Origin: Amyloporia xantha
Taxonomy: Eukaryota > Basidiomycota > Agaricomycetes > Polyporales > Adustoporiaceae
Assembly (NCBI GenBank): GCA_036971615.1
Contig: JAYKKR010000045.1
Location: forward strand, 124,001 to 188,000
Length of the DNA stretch: 64,000 nucleotides
Direction of reading: 5' to 3'
A program made the translations under genes and the position numbers. Under the pieces are notes generated by a model. It saw nothing but the letters and a program-made list of their open reading frames with translations, did no database searches and was not told the DNA's origin. The first letter of the stretch is position 1. Each line of letters opens with the position of its first letter. This document shows, piece after piece, positions 20,042 to 32,683 of this stretch.

Positions 20042-23000
20042 ATGGTAAAATTGTCTTCCATTTCCTGTCATCAGCTCTCATGAGTACTGTCTAGATCCCT
20101 CGTGGTGGAAAACGTCGTCGTTCCGTGACCCCTCCTCCAGGCTCCTCGCCCATAGCGCGTCCAAGTCACGCTCGCCACGACTCCGATTCATCTCTTCCTC
20201 CTTCATCACCTCCTCCCCCCTTTTCCGATACCGACGAAAGTCTTGATGAACGAGATCCTGTCCGAGACGTTGATGACGATGCCGAAGAAGACGACGATGG
20301 TGAGGATCTTTTCGGCGAGACATTGGAAGAGTGAGCCAAACAGCTCGTTGCTGCTAGTCCTATACTTACAAGATTGGTGTACAGCGACTATTCCGGCAAC
20401 CAAGTGCTTGATCAATATTCGGACTCTGGCATCAACGACCAAGAAGACTTCGAAGCTATGTCACTCGCGGCGCGTCGAGCAGCAGAAGCGAAAATGCTGC
20501 AACGGGACCGCCGTGAACAGGGTGGGCGACAAGGCGCTCGTGCGGCTCGACGCAGTCGTATGCCTAACTTCCTTCAAAGCGACGACATGGAGGATGACGA
20601 CGATGATCGTGGCTTACTGGCTGGGACAAAAAGACGTGCTAGAAGGCAGTATGACGAGAGAAAGGATATTGACGACTTGGAAGGAATTGAGGATGTGAGA
20701 TAAGTTCACATCTATAAAACCCATAAACCCTCACTCTGCTTCACAGGAGATTCCGCTGGAACAATTGAGCGATATCAAGGCCAAGTCGATCGTAGAATGG
20801 ATTGCCAATGAACGAGTGCGGCGGTCAATCGTAAGACATTTCCGCCAGTTCCTTATGACGTACGTCGATGAGCACGGTGCTTCCGTCTATGGTCAACGGA
20901 TTCGCAACCTCGGCGAAAGTGAGTCGTACAGTGCCACATCTGTTGCGTTGCACTAACAATGTTGCCGTGAAGACAACTCTGAGTCACTCGAGGTTTCATA
21001 TCTTCATCTCGCGCTATCGAAGCCGATCCTCGCCTATTTCTTGACGAATTCACCTAGCGCAATGCTCGCCATATTCGATGAGGTCGCTCTTAACGCCATC
21101 CTTGTGTATTATCCGTCATACGAGCGCATCCACTCCGAAGTTCATGTCCGCACCACTGATCTTCCTCTGAGCTCTTCGCTACGTGATCTTCGTCGCTCGA
21201 ACTTGAACAACCTTGTACGAGTAAACGGGGTCGTTACGAGGCGGACTGGAGTCTTCCCACAGTTGAAATACGTCAAGTTCGATTGTCGTAAGTGCGGTGC
21301 AGTCCTTGGTCCATTCTATCAGGATGCGACCAAGGAGGTCAAGATCAGTTATTGCCCCAACTGCGAAGGTAAAGGTCCATTCTCGGTCAACTCGGAGCAG
21401 GTGAGCGGGTTTGATGTCGTCTCGGACATGATGGACTGACTGCCTTTTCAGACGGTCTATCGGAACTACCAGAAGATGACTCTGCAGGAATCACCTGGGT
21501 CTGTACCTCCTGGTCGCTTACCTAGACATCGCGAAGTTATCTTGTTATGGGACCTAATCGATACAGCCAAACCTGGGGAGGAAATTGTAAGTCTTGCGAG
21601 TAGCCGTTCTGACACTTCGTGTTGACACCCTCTCAGGAAGTGACTGGGATCTATCGTAACAACTTCGACGCGTCTCTCAACTCAAAGAATGGATTTCCCG
21701 TCTTCTCTACCATCATTGAGGCGAACCACATCAACAAGAAGGAGGATCAATTTGCTGCGTTCCGACTGACGGAGGAGGACGAGAAAGATATCCGCGCGCT
21801 CGCTCGAGACGACCGTATTCGCAAACGGATTATCAAGTCCATTGCGCCTTCTATCTATGGACACGAGGATATCAAGACGGCGCTCGCCCTGTCCCTGTTT
21901 GGTGGCGTCTCGAAGGATATCAATCGGAAGCATCGTATTCGTGGAGATATTAATGTGCTACTGTTGGGAGACCCTGGAACAGCCAAATCACAGTTCCTAA
22001 AATATGTAGAGAAGACCGCGCACCGTTCAGTCTTCGCGACGGGCCAAGGCGCATCTGCCGTAGGTCTCACAGCAAGCGTGCGCAAGGACCCAGTGACACG
22101 GGAGTGGACCCTCGAGGGAGGCGCTCTCGTACTGGCCGACAAGGGCACTTGTCTCATTGACGAGTTTGACAAAATGAACGATTCCGACAGAACGTCCATT
22201 CACGAGGCGATGGAGCAGCAGTCCATCTCTATCTCCAAAGCGGGTATTGTGACCAGTTTGCAGGCGCGCTGTGCCATCATTGCCGCCGCCAACCCTATCC
22301 GAGGACGGTACAACCCGACTATCCCATTCCAGCAGAACGTCGAGTTGACAGAACCGATTTTGTCGCGTTTTGACGTGCTGTGTGTCGTGAAGGACACGGT
22401 AGACCCTGTAAAAGATGAGCTTTTGGCGCGATTCGTGGTGGGCAGCCACCTGAGGAGCCATCCCAAGTTCGAGGCAGATAAAGATGAGATGGATGTCGGA
22501 ACCACACTGGACGCCGATGTATGAACTCGTTTTTCTCATTGGCTGTGCGCTTATGTTTCTCCAGATCATTTCGCAAGATGTGCTCCGGAAGTACATCATG
22601 TATGCACGCGAGAAGATTCGCCCGAAGCTATTTGACCTGGATCAAGAGAAGCTCTCCCGTCTATTTGCCGATCTCAGACGCGAGTCTCTGGCAACGGGCT
22701 CGTTCCCCATCACAGTCCGCCACTTGGAAAGTATGATTCGCATGGCAGAGGCAAGTGCCAAAATGGCCTTGCGAGAGTATGTCCGTGCGGACGATATCGA
22801 CCTGGCCATCTCTGTCACGGTCGGCAGTTTCGTGAATGCTCAGAAGATGTCGATCAAGAAGACTCTTGAACGAGTTCGTCCGCGTCTTCTCTCGTCTGTC
22901 CAAACTAATGTTTGCTTCTTGCACCAGGGCTTCCGCAAGTACCTCACACAAGCACGCGACCATGAAGAGCTGCTTGCTTTCATTCTTGGCCAAATCGTCA

Positions 23001-23260
23001 AGGAGAAGGCTCGCTTCTATCAGCTGCAGCGACACCAGCAACCGGATGTCATCGCTATCAAAACATCCGAGCTGGATGAACGCGTACGTATCTCGTTCTG
23101 TCACGTAGGGTGATGCACAAGCCTGACGGCTTTCTGTGTATAGGCTAAGGAACACGACATCTTCGATACGACACCGTTCCTGAGATCGAAACTCTTCACT
23201 GCGAACGGCTATAGGCTAAAAGATGACATTATAGAGAAGACGTTCATGCACGCCGATTAG
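20042..23260 (+). CDS. MCM2: MCM2, subunit of the MCM2-7 replicative helicase
   Basis: DNA replication licensing factor, part of the hexamer loaded at origins in G1. Ten exons sum to 2748 bases (915 residues): 20042-20044, 20095-20330, 20385-20694, 20747-20918, 20973-21400, 21452-21586, 21637-22518, 22565-22873, 22928-23083, 23144-23260. The N-terminal 170 residues are Ser/Pro and Asp/Glu-rich with [13 protein letters not shown], as in other MCM2 proteins. A C4 zinc finger (CRKCGAV...YCPNC) follows, then the AAA+ core with Walker [10 protein letters not shown], Walker B LIDEFDKM and the arginine finger SRFD. The start is unusual: ATG alone forms exon 1, directly followed by GTAAAA; the next exon opens [10 protein letters not shown] different upstream start is possible. 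An MBF-type palindrome lies upstream, and the ABC transporter gene follows 473 bp downstream on the same strand. Confidence 0.96.
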
Positions 23261-23733
23261 GTTACTTCTTTCGTGGCGATCTCTTTGGGACATTCTTGTT
23301 TGTTGCCTGTCGTTGCTATACCTGTTGTGTCTTGCAGTGTCCAATTGTTGTAATGGTGTATCCCGATTTGTTAGCATTTGCAAATTATCGTGTATCTTTC
23401 CTTGTAACGCCCATAGGATTATGATGGGCATCGCCGCATGACAGCCTGGATTGAGCATTTGTTAAAAATTTTACATGCCCCACAGCAATCTTATGGAACA
23501 TTTTTTCTGAGATGTGAGGCTCAACTCGCTTATCTGAGAGAGCGACGAAGCGAGGGCGGGTTGAGTACATTTGCATATGGCCGGCTCACAATTGAGATCT
23601 TCGGAGCCGATCCAGCTGGCGAAACGGATAAGAGAGGAAGCCGCCACACGAGGCGCAGTGCACGACTTGTTCACGACTCTCTCTTCATTCTTCACGACCG
23701 ACCACGACGTCGAGCTCAGCGACGGCGGCGGTG

Positions 23734-26700
23734 ATGAGCATGGCTCTTCCTATCGCGGCTCTCTCCCCGCTTTTCTTCCTACGGATCGTATCCCCAGCAC
23801 TTGTTCTCCTGTCCACCTTGTCTGTCGCATTTACTCGTCCAACTCCCCCGCAATCCCCATCCCCCATCACATCCGTCGTCGTCGCTACTCGCACGCCTCG
23901 CCGTGCCCTTATTCTTGCTTTTCTTTCTCTAACCGCCCTCACTTTTCTCCTTGACGGCTTGACATTTGTGGTCTACGTTGTCTTGCGTAAGATATGGCCG
24001 GCTTACACAGGACTCGAAGTCAACGCTGTCCTCGGTCTCACTGCGTTCGCTGGATTGGCTGCACTGGGTGCATGGAAGGATGTGCAGGGTGTTGACGTGT
24101 GGTCCTTGAAGAGGCTCAAGTTCAGTGTCGCCGTGGCTTTGGCGCTGGATATCGCTCAAGTCGTTCTGCTTGGCCTGTCTCTTACAAGTGAGCCGTCTGT
24201 AGTAAATTTTATGGCGCATGCTGAGTAGCCTTTGTCAGGTCCGGTTTCTGTTGGTCGCCTTCTTCACATTGCGTTTCCTACTTTCCGTGTACTGCTGCTT
24301 GTGCCCTTATTGGCGGCACTGGTTTTCCCTCGCGTCAGTTATGTCCCTGTTAATGCTGGCGAAGAGCCTGCTCCTGGCGAGACAAGTCTCCTCCTACCCG
24401 CCGAAGAGGGAACGGCACCGTCCACTGGCCTCGCGCCACTTTCCGCTGAGATGAGTAAATACGGCACATTCCGTCCCACTGCACGGTCGACGTTGCATGC
24501 GTCTGGGCCTACTACTCGTTCTCACACTCCTGCCCCATCTACCATCCAGTCATCTCCGGTCAAAGGCAAGGTGAGTCCGGGTACAGATGCGCGCATATAT
24601 GCAGCTATTCAACTCTCATCTAGGACCAGAAGGATGAGATTGCACTTGATCCGTCGTGGAGTGAGATTATCGCGCGTCTCAAACGCATTTCTCCTTACCT
24701 GTGGCCTTCTAAGAGCTATGCTCTTCAAGTTCTTGGGGTGAGCCTTCTCCCCGTTCACAAATCAACTCGCTGATGCGCTTCCGGCAGTTATTTTGTATAC
24801 TTGTCGTCCTCGTCGGTCGGGTCGTCAACATCCTCGTACCTGTCGTCTTTGCGGAGCTGGTGCATATGTTCGAGGAGGGCTCGTACACGTCTACGCTCTG
24901 GTTATACCTTTTTGCCTACGTAGGCCTGCGGTTCCTGCAGGCGAGCGGCGGTTTGGCTGCCCTTCGCGAGGTGCGCCGCACGCTGATGAAACAGTGAACG
25001 ATATTAACGACTTTCTAGGCTCTGTGGGCACCAGTGATGCAGTACTCTGACCGCGGTATGCTCCCTCGAGTTTCTTTTCAGGGGTATATAAACTCATGTA
25101 TTACATTCAGAGATGTCCCAGCTGTCATTCAATCACCTCCTTAACTTGTCATTTGCGTTCCACCTGCGACGCAAGACGGGTGAGATTCTGCGCATTCTCG
25201 ATCGTGGAGCTGCGATCAACCGTGCCTTCGAGGTGAGCGACCTAGTTATGGTTACGCATGCGCTATACTCATATTATCAAAGCTCATTCTATTCAATGTG
25301 ATCCCGACATTTGTTGACATTGGCCTCGCCCTCATCCTTTTCTGTATTTATTTCGAATGGACTCTGACACTGGTCGTGTTCTTTGTGATGACTGCTTATG
25401 GTAAGTCGCTTCAGTTGATGACGCGTAGTTGCGCTCCTCACTTCTTGTGCTGCAGTTGCCGCCAGTATCGTTCTCACTCGGTGGCGAACACGTCTGCGGA
25501 GACAGATGGTCGAACGTGATGTGGTATGTTGGAGGCATCTATTTGAGTATATTGTCAAGAATGTAATTTCTTACCTGTCTCCACAGGTCACGCGAGGTAT
25601 TCATACCGATTGTCTACTCAACTACGAGACCGTAAAGTACTTTGGTGGTGAGCAGCACGAAGCAGAGCGTTACAGCGATGCCATCCGCGAATATCAAGCT
25701 CTGGAGTACAAAGTTATAGGTGCGCATATTCATATCGTCCATTTTCTCAAGCTCATAGTCCCCTGCAGTTTCCTTGAACATGCTCAATCTCGTGCAGAAC
25801 CTCATCATCGTATGTACTCTTACCTTGCTGCATGGCAAGAGTCTTAGTCGATTTCACAGACGTTGGGCCTACTGGTCGGATCTATGATAGTGGCGCTGCG
25901 TGTCACCAGGGGTCAGGCCGAGCCGTATCAATTCGTATTCTTCGTCACCTATCTTGCACAGGCATGTTTCATTTCAGGGCTCTGTAAAACACATGTTGAT
26001 CCCCGTCTGCTCAGCTTTATGGTCCTTTGAACATGCTTGGCACGATCTACCGGTCGATTAATCAAACGTTAGTCGACACCGAGAAACTGCTGAAGCTTCT
26101 CAACGAGCCAACGGACGTCAATGACAAGCCGAATGCACCGGATCTTATTGTAGAGAATGGCGAGATTGAGTTTGGTAAGCAGCACTGTCCACATGTGCTG
26201 CTCGATGATCTGATTGTCCTCTGGCAGACAACGTCTGCTTTTCCTATGATGGACGGACACCTGCCCTCCGAGGTGTCTCCTTCAAAGTACCGAAGGGCTC
26301 GTCTGTTGCCATCGTTGGAGAGTCGGGAGCTGGCAAATCGACCATTCTCCGACTCTTCTATCGGTTCTATGATCTAAATGAGGGCGATGGTCGTATCCTC
26401 ATTGATGGCCAGGATATTCGTGATGTCACCCAAGCGAGCTTGCGGAAAGCAATTGGAGTCGTACCTCAAGACTCTGTCCTCTTCAATGCCAGCATCGCGT
26501 ATAATATTGGGTGCGTATATTCCTCTTCATGTCCAAAATGTCCTCACCTTCTGTGGTGACATAGGTATGGAAAGTTCGGTGCGACGGCGGAGGAGATTGA
26601 AGCTTCTGCAAAGGCTGCTCAAATGCACGAACGCATTATGAGTTTCCCCGACGGCTACGAGACTAAGGTCGGTGAGCGGGGGGTGAGGTTGAGTGGGGGT

Positions 26701-28043
26701 GAAAAACAGCGCGTCGCGATTGCGAGGACTCTCCTTAAGAATCCGCCGATTTTGCTGCTGGATGAGGCCACCAGGTATGTGCCATGTGCGCGTTGTTAGC
26801 ACTGTGTGACCGCATCTCACGATGTCCCATAGTGCCCTGGACACTGCGACGGAGAAGGATATCCAGAAAGCTCTGCAACACCTCGTTGAAGGCCGATCAT
26901 CGCTTTCGATTGCCCATCGTTTATCCGTAAGTGTCACGAAATGTATGGCGAATCTGACTGACGTTCCATACGTGTAGACTATTGCGTCGGCTGACTTGTA
27001 TGGTTTACTATCTCACGAGACTGCTACCTCTCACGCTGATTTGTATCTCTAGGATCCTCGTGTTGAAGGATGGCCAGATCGTCGAACAGGGAAGCCACAG
27101 CGAGCTGCTCGCTCTAGGGGGTGTCTTTGCCACGATGTGGGCAGCACAGGTACAAGGCATTGAGGACGCTGCGTCTTCGCATTCTCACCAGAAGGAAGTC
27201 GTGTCTGGCTACTCTGTCGAGCAAGCTCCTTCCACAAAGGAAGTAGACAGCGTACAGGTCGAATCCCCTGTCGTTCCAGAAGCCGAAGCCGAGACTGGCG
27301 CTCCTCTCAAAGCTCATGCCGTTGTTGAGGCTGAGGTAGCGCAGGACGAGTCTGCAGAAGGGGATGTCGAGACGGCGGTGGTGGCAGAAGTCGCTCCTGA
27401 AGGCGAAGTCGTAGACCCAGGCACCGTGGATGCTCCGGCGGCATTTCCTTCTTCGGAAGGCCCCGAGGATCGAAGTGAGGCCGTGGAGGACCCCGCCACT
27501 TCTGCGTCACCTGTGGTTGCATTCCCCAGTTCCGAAGATCCGCAGGAGGAGATTGGGGCTGCAGCCCCAACAGACGAAGCTCCGGCCGCCGTTGCCTTTC
27601 CCTCTTCTGACAGCCCTGCGCCGATAGCGTTCCCTGCCTCTGCAGACGATGCTCAGTCGCAGCGTACGTCGTCCGTCCTCGAGCGCACTCAGACTCCTCA
27701 GGCGACTGGTGTGACGTTCCAAGACACGCAGACGCCGCCGCGGTCGAGCACGCCCAATAGCCCTGACCCGGACGGCAAGCGCAGACGGACGCTATCGACT
27801 CAGGGTATCCAGCGAATTGCGAGGAGAATGTCGATCTCACGACGACAAGAGTCTAGCTCCTCCATCCCGAAGATGGCGGGTGCATTCATGTCCGGTTTGA
27901 AGCGGGAGTCTACGTCTGCTTCCAAGGACGATAACAGCACCAAGGACGCAAAGGAGAGTCCGAGTGCGAGCGTGTCGAGCGATATCGGGAAGATGAAGAG
28001 CAAGAAGAAGGAGAAGAAAGATAAGAGGAAGAGCGGGGTCTAG
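23734..28043 (+). CDS. HMT1/ABCB6-type ABC half transporter with long C-terminal tail
   Basis: A full membrane ABC exporter subunit of the heavy-metal-tolerance/ABCB6 group, expected at the vacuole, mitochondria or another inner membrane. Seventeen exons sum to 3462 bases (1153 residues). Residues 1-180 and the piece after a Ser/Thr-rich linker hold several hydrophobic segments (an extra N-terminal domain as in HMT1). The six-helix core includes [11 protein letters not shown]. The nucleotide-binding domain has Walker [10 protein letters not shown], signature [13 protein letters not shown], Walker B LLLDEATSALD and H-loop IAHRLS. About 310 residues follow: acidic, Pro/Ala/Ser-rich, with FPSSE/FPSSD/FPAS repeats, ending in a Lys-rich tail. 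Exon 16 (26978-26997) is only 20 bases, and the intron 25962-26014 begins with GC. The start is ATG 23734 ([11 protein letters not shown]). Confidence 0.92.
25962..26014 (+). other. GC-AG intron in the ABC transporter gene
   Basis: The conserved reading [15 protein letters not shown] requires joining CAG at 25959-25961 to CTT at 26015. The 53-bp intron then begins GCATGT and ends CTCAG. All other introns of this gene start with GT. Confidence 0.85.
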
Positions 28044-28600
28044 GTTTTCATTCAGATTCTTCTCTTCTGCTGTTCAATTGCTAAGTGCATCCTATGACTG
28101 CTTTCCACGACTCTCACGACCTGGTACGAGCGGCGGCGATACTGTAATAATTGGCACATCCTCATTAGCGTTCCTGTCCATGCATTTATCATCATTTTTT
28201 GTTTTACTTTTCGTCCAAAAGTTTTGCGTCGGTCCATGTGTAATCGTAGTATACGGAAAACAGATTGATTGTGCTCGAATGAGGCGACCGTTGGACAGGC
28301 ACGTTCGCGGGGAAAACGGGGTGGGACCCCGGCAATTTGCCCTCAGCCAAAAGGGGTGCCAAGAGGCGGGTCTAGAGTCACGAGAAGCCCTCAAAGTTAG
28401 GGTTTGCGCGCGGAGTTTGAAATGGAAAAGATGAGATAAAAAGGCGAGTGGTGTGAGATTGAATGGCCCTATCCCTCTCTTCCAGCACCCATCACTGCCT
28501 CGTCCGTTTCGTGTCCGGGTTTCGGTTTCGTTCGATCTTCGTTCCAAGGTTTCAAACGGGTCCCCATCTACTGTATTATCATACGTGAATCGGTTCGGTC
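28044..28600. other. intergenic and 5' region of the RRM gene
   Basis: No gene seen. Pyrimidine-rich stretches just before 28601 fit a fungal promoter and leader. Confidence 0.4.
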
Positions 28601-29482
28601 ATGTCTGCAAAAGTATACGTTGGGTCAGTTTCGTCGTACCTCACGCGCCGTTCTCCTGTATTTGGGGGAGCGCGACTGATAGCATTCTATGTCCCTGTAG
28701 CAATCTGAGTTGGAATACAACCGATGATTCCCTCCGCCAAGTCAGTGTGATTTTTGGCACGGCGTGTTCCTGCGCCGTGTCGTGTCTTGTCCTCGTCTGT
28801 GTCTGATGTTGTGCGTCTATCGCGAATTCTGTTGTGTTTAGGCCTTCTCCGCATATGGCAATATCCTCGATGTACGCGCTCGTTTGCTTCACATGAGATC
28901 TAGTGACTGTGCATGGCTTCGTTGCAATGGACAGTTGGTAGACCCGATGGGTCAGGTAACTTACAGTGTTTTGGTGCACAGTCCATTGTGATGCGCGACC
29001 GCGACACTGGTCGCTCCCGCGGCTTCGGCTTCGTCACCTACAGCAGTGGAATGGAAGCCCAGTCTGCTATCACCAACCTCAACGAGCAGGAGCTCGACGG
29101 AAGGCGCATCAAGGTTAACCTCGCCAACGCTCGTGGGAGCGGTGGTGGAGGCGGAGGCGGCTACGGTGGAGGAGGTGGAAACGGTGGTGGCTACGGCGGT
29201 GGAGGTTATTCTGGTGTGTATTATATGCGCATCATTGCGGTTTTTCTAAGGTCATTCCTTGCTTAGGTGGTGGAGGCTACTCTGGCGGAGGTGGGTACTC
29301 CGGTGGTGGCTATGACCCGCAAGGTTGCGAATTAGCGCCTGACGGTTTCGTCGTGCATTGCTGACCAACTTATTCCTTGAGCAGGTGGATACGGCGGCCA
29401 GCAGGGCGGCTACAGCGGTGGAGGATACGGCGGTGGCGGATACGCTGGTGGAGGTGGCTACGGCGGTGCTCCCCAGTACTAA
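28601..29482 (+). CDS. glycine-rich RNA-binding protein with one RRM, 159 residues
   Basis: Six exons: 28601-28623, 28701-28740, 28842-28871, 28982-29213, 29267-29323, 29385-29482 (480 bases). The N-terminal RRM shows RNP2 (KVYVGNLSW) and RNP1 (RGFGFVTY), with DGRRIKVN at its end. The second half consists of GGGGYGGGG, GGYSGGG and GGYGGAP runs, ending PQY. This is the layout of cold- or stress-responsive glycine-rich RNA-binding proteins and hnRNP-like factors in fungi and plants; the glycine tail is likely to be disordered. Introns 1-3 fall inside the RRM and are long for this window (77, 101 and 110 bp). The frame stays open through the third intron, so a retained-intron form is conceivable. 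Confidence 0.93.
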
Positions 29483-31158
29483 GCTGTACGTGCTTTCAAT
29501 TACCGATTGATGTTTGCTAACTGTTGGCAATCGTAGATCCCTGCGCTTTCCTCTTGTGTCCATCTCTCTGTCGCGTTGCGCGGGTTGGTGAATGCGCGTC
29601 GTCAGCTTTTCTCTCTATGTATCATTTGATCTCGTTTCTTGCTCGACCCACTCATCCACTTTGATCATTCCTTACACGTCTCCGTCTTTACTGGTAGCAC
29701 TTGTCGTTTTCGTCCTGGCTCGTTCGTCTAACGTGGTCTCGGTGTCCCAACAATCCGGCTTGTACTTGTACGATTCCATCATCCCGCAGCCTCTGTCTTT
29801 CGTATATTTTGCTACCACCTGTTCCTCTTTGGTCTGCGTACGATATCCCACAACGTCGCGTTGTGGGTGGGTGTGTCCTTACTGCTCGCTTGTTATGCCT
29901 GCTAGTTGTATTTTACAATGTCAAAACACGTCTCTGCATGATGTACTCTGCGTGCTAGCTGAATGTTGCGTGAGATAACACTGGATGGTGTGCGCCACGC
30001 TATATGGTGCGTATCGTCTACTCAAGCCGTCGGTGGTGAGTGAGAATTGGCCGGCGGGCATGTTCACATCCATGCGTAGAACAGGCTATCTTTGGTCTCG
30101 TATACGTATATACTGCAGCTGGCAGAGGTCGCACCCTACCACCGCAAATCTGCCGCTGTCTGGGGCAACTTGATAGAGAAATCCCTCTTAGCGCGGTTCA
30201 TGTGCGGTGGCCGGGTGGGACATACGTACTACATAGTATGAGACCAGTTATCTTGCGGTAGCGTCCGAGATCGTCTCAATCACCCCGTATCAGTCGGCGC
30301 TGCGATGAGCTCTGTCCGAGCGGCGACCCTGACCTCGGCCTAGGCCTGGTAAGTATCAATTGTGCAAGGCTCGTCAATTTCAGTAGGGTCGGACATTTGC
30401 GCGCATTACGCGTACTTAGAGGTGCAGTACATGATACAGTACATAGAATACAGCGGCATGTAGTCGGATGACCATTGGGCACATAATATATGCGCCAGGT
30501 AGTTAGTAGGCAGAAACAGCCTTAATCTCGTAACGAATTCACTAAGGCTCAAACGAGCTGGCTGCACGAGGCGTTGACGCTTGAGGTGGCAGCTGGCTGA
30601 GTGGTGCTGGTCGGTGGTGGCGGTCGGTGGTGGCGGTGAGGGACTTGCGGCTTGCCCCGCCGCCGCGATCGATGGGCGCGACACGATCGAGGCTGTTTTG
30701 ACAACGACGCTCACGACGATGGCTGCTCTCTCTTGCTCACTGGCTCTATACACGGCTTGCACACCCCACGGCCACAGAAACATCGATGCGGCGATGGTGT
30801 GCCACTCACGCGCGTGGCCTGTGGCGTGGCCCTAGGAGCTGTGCCCTGTCTACTATTAGGGCAGCTGTTGGACTCGGGGATGCGGGAAACAGGGGGAATG
30901 GGCCAGGATGAAAGGCCGAGCACGTCCAGGGCAGCTTTGACTGGAGGATTAAGCGCGGGTGTGGCCCGTCTGGGCAGAGTGCGGACCCACAAAGCAAGAC
31001 AAGACGCAAACACCTCGTCCATTCAACTTCCTCAAAGGTCGCGTCCTCCCTCTCTCTTCCCGACTCCCACCTGAACCGCTCCTCCCCCGCCCACACCCTT
31101 CCCCCATCTCTCATCATCCTTTCACGTCCCTTTCTCCCCACTGCCTTCTCCCGTTCTC
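29483..31158. other. intergenic between the RRM and HMG-box genes
   Basis: No gene could be supported on either strand. The last 250 bp before 31159 are C- and T-rich, as expected for a promoter and leader. Confidence 0.4.
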
Positions 31159-32683
31159 ATGACCGGCGCATCGAGGCACTCCCCGGACCGTACCCGCCCC
31201 AGTCCTATCGAACCCCCTCAGCCCCCGCGTCCACCGAACGCATGGATTCTATATCGTTCCGACAAGTTGCGCCAAATGATGCGTGGCCATGTCGGTACTG
31301 GTCGTCCAAAGAAAGCCCAGTCCGATGTGTCGAAGGAGGTCGCTGTCATGTGGAAGTACGAACGCCCCGACGTTCGCGCAGAATACGAGCGACTCGCAGA
31401 TATGAAAAAAGCAGCACACGCCGCGGCCTTTCCCCACTACAAGTTCAAGCCCAAGAAGAAGGAGGAGAAGATCCGTCTCCGCGAGCTGAAGAAGGCGGAG
31501 CAGGCCCGTGAGAGAGAAGAGGCAAAGCGGAACAAGACGCGACACGCCGCATACTCTCAGCCTTACTTGCCTATGGTCCACACTCCATATTACAGGCCGG
31601 AGTCGCCGTACGCGCCGGGCGGTCCTTCACCGCCAATGTCGGGCGCGTCCTCGCCTTGCTCTACCCCTAGCCCCCTTTCTTCGTCTTCGGAACTCGCTGC
31701 CGACTACTACCACGCGTCGCTCCCACAGGACCCATCGCCATTGGCGTCCTCCTCAATGCCACCACCTGGCGCAACGCCCGACAACGGACCATCGTCGTCG
31801 CGTCACTCGTCTTATTCTGGCCTCGCGGTCCCAGAGACCGTCCAAGGGTCCAGCTCTCAGCAATTTGACCAGTTCGCCCAGAACGGCTGGTCGATGCAGA
31901 TTCCGGACGCGTCCACCCACATGCTCAACGTCAACAATGCCGGGCCCTCTGAGGCCGACCCATCGAACCAGTGGGCTTTCCCCGCGCCCCAAGCAGCGCC
32001 TCAAGACATCGATATCTCCGTGTGTTTTCAATCGCTAGCGTGCGTCTGGTCGCGTGTACTGATGTTGCTCATTCCCTTTCTAGCAATGGGTTAGCTTCGA
32101 CTTGCCGGCATTCGACATGCCTCAAGTCCCATTGGATGACAACATGGACGAGAACGCGCTCGCGGCGGCGGCGACAATGCTCACGGGTGGCCCCAACGTG
32201 TGGCAGCTTTCTGGACTGGATGCCTCGTCGTTCTTCGACTGCCCGCCGACCGAGATCGACCTCTCGATGGGTGCTACTATGGGCCAATTGCCCACGCAGG
32301 AACACGACAGGGTGCAGCAAGACCAGTTCGCTCAGCTGCTCGCCGAGTTCGATTTCACGCAGCTTCCGGGAAACCCAAGCCTCTTTCCCCCGGAGCCTCT
32401 CCCGCAGGACTTTTTTGACTTTCATCAGCCTGATGACCGCCCGAGGAGCGTCACCCAGGACGCGTTCTTGCAGTACCTCAACCTCGACAACGGCGCGTCG
32501 CACTCCCAGACGATGCCTGTCGCACCCGTGGCGTCGTCGTCATCGACTGGCTCTTACGTTCCTCCTTCTGGCGCTGCAAATGCGTCCATGCGGCGCGTCG
32601 CTGGAAGCTGGAGGCCCTCCGCTGATTACACGCCGGTCCCGGATTCGCCTGTCGAGCACTCACAGCCCTTGTGGACAAACTAA
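31159..32683 (+). CDS. HMG-box transcription factor, 486 residues
   Basis: Two exons, 31159-32019 and 32084-32683, sum to 1461 bases. Residues about 20-95 form a single HMG box of the sequence-specific fungal (MATA_HMG/Sox-like) type: RPPNAWILYRSDK opens it, SKEVAVMWKYE lies in the middle and FPHYKFKPKKK closes it. A basic Lys/Arg/Glu-rich helix follows. The rest is low complexity, rich in Ser, Pro and Gln, then acidic and aromatic (DFTQLPGNP, PQDFFDF), which would suit an activation region. Such factors regulate mating, fruiting and metabolism in basidiomycetes, but no mating-locus partner (homeodomain or pheromone gene) is present here. The target genes cannot be inferred. Confidence 0.92.

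Noticed and set aside
28913..29266. separate + frame starting MASLQW before the RRM
   Set aside because: It is the third intron of the RRM gene read through in an open frame; the RRM needs the upstream exons for its RNP2 motif.
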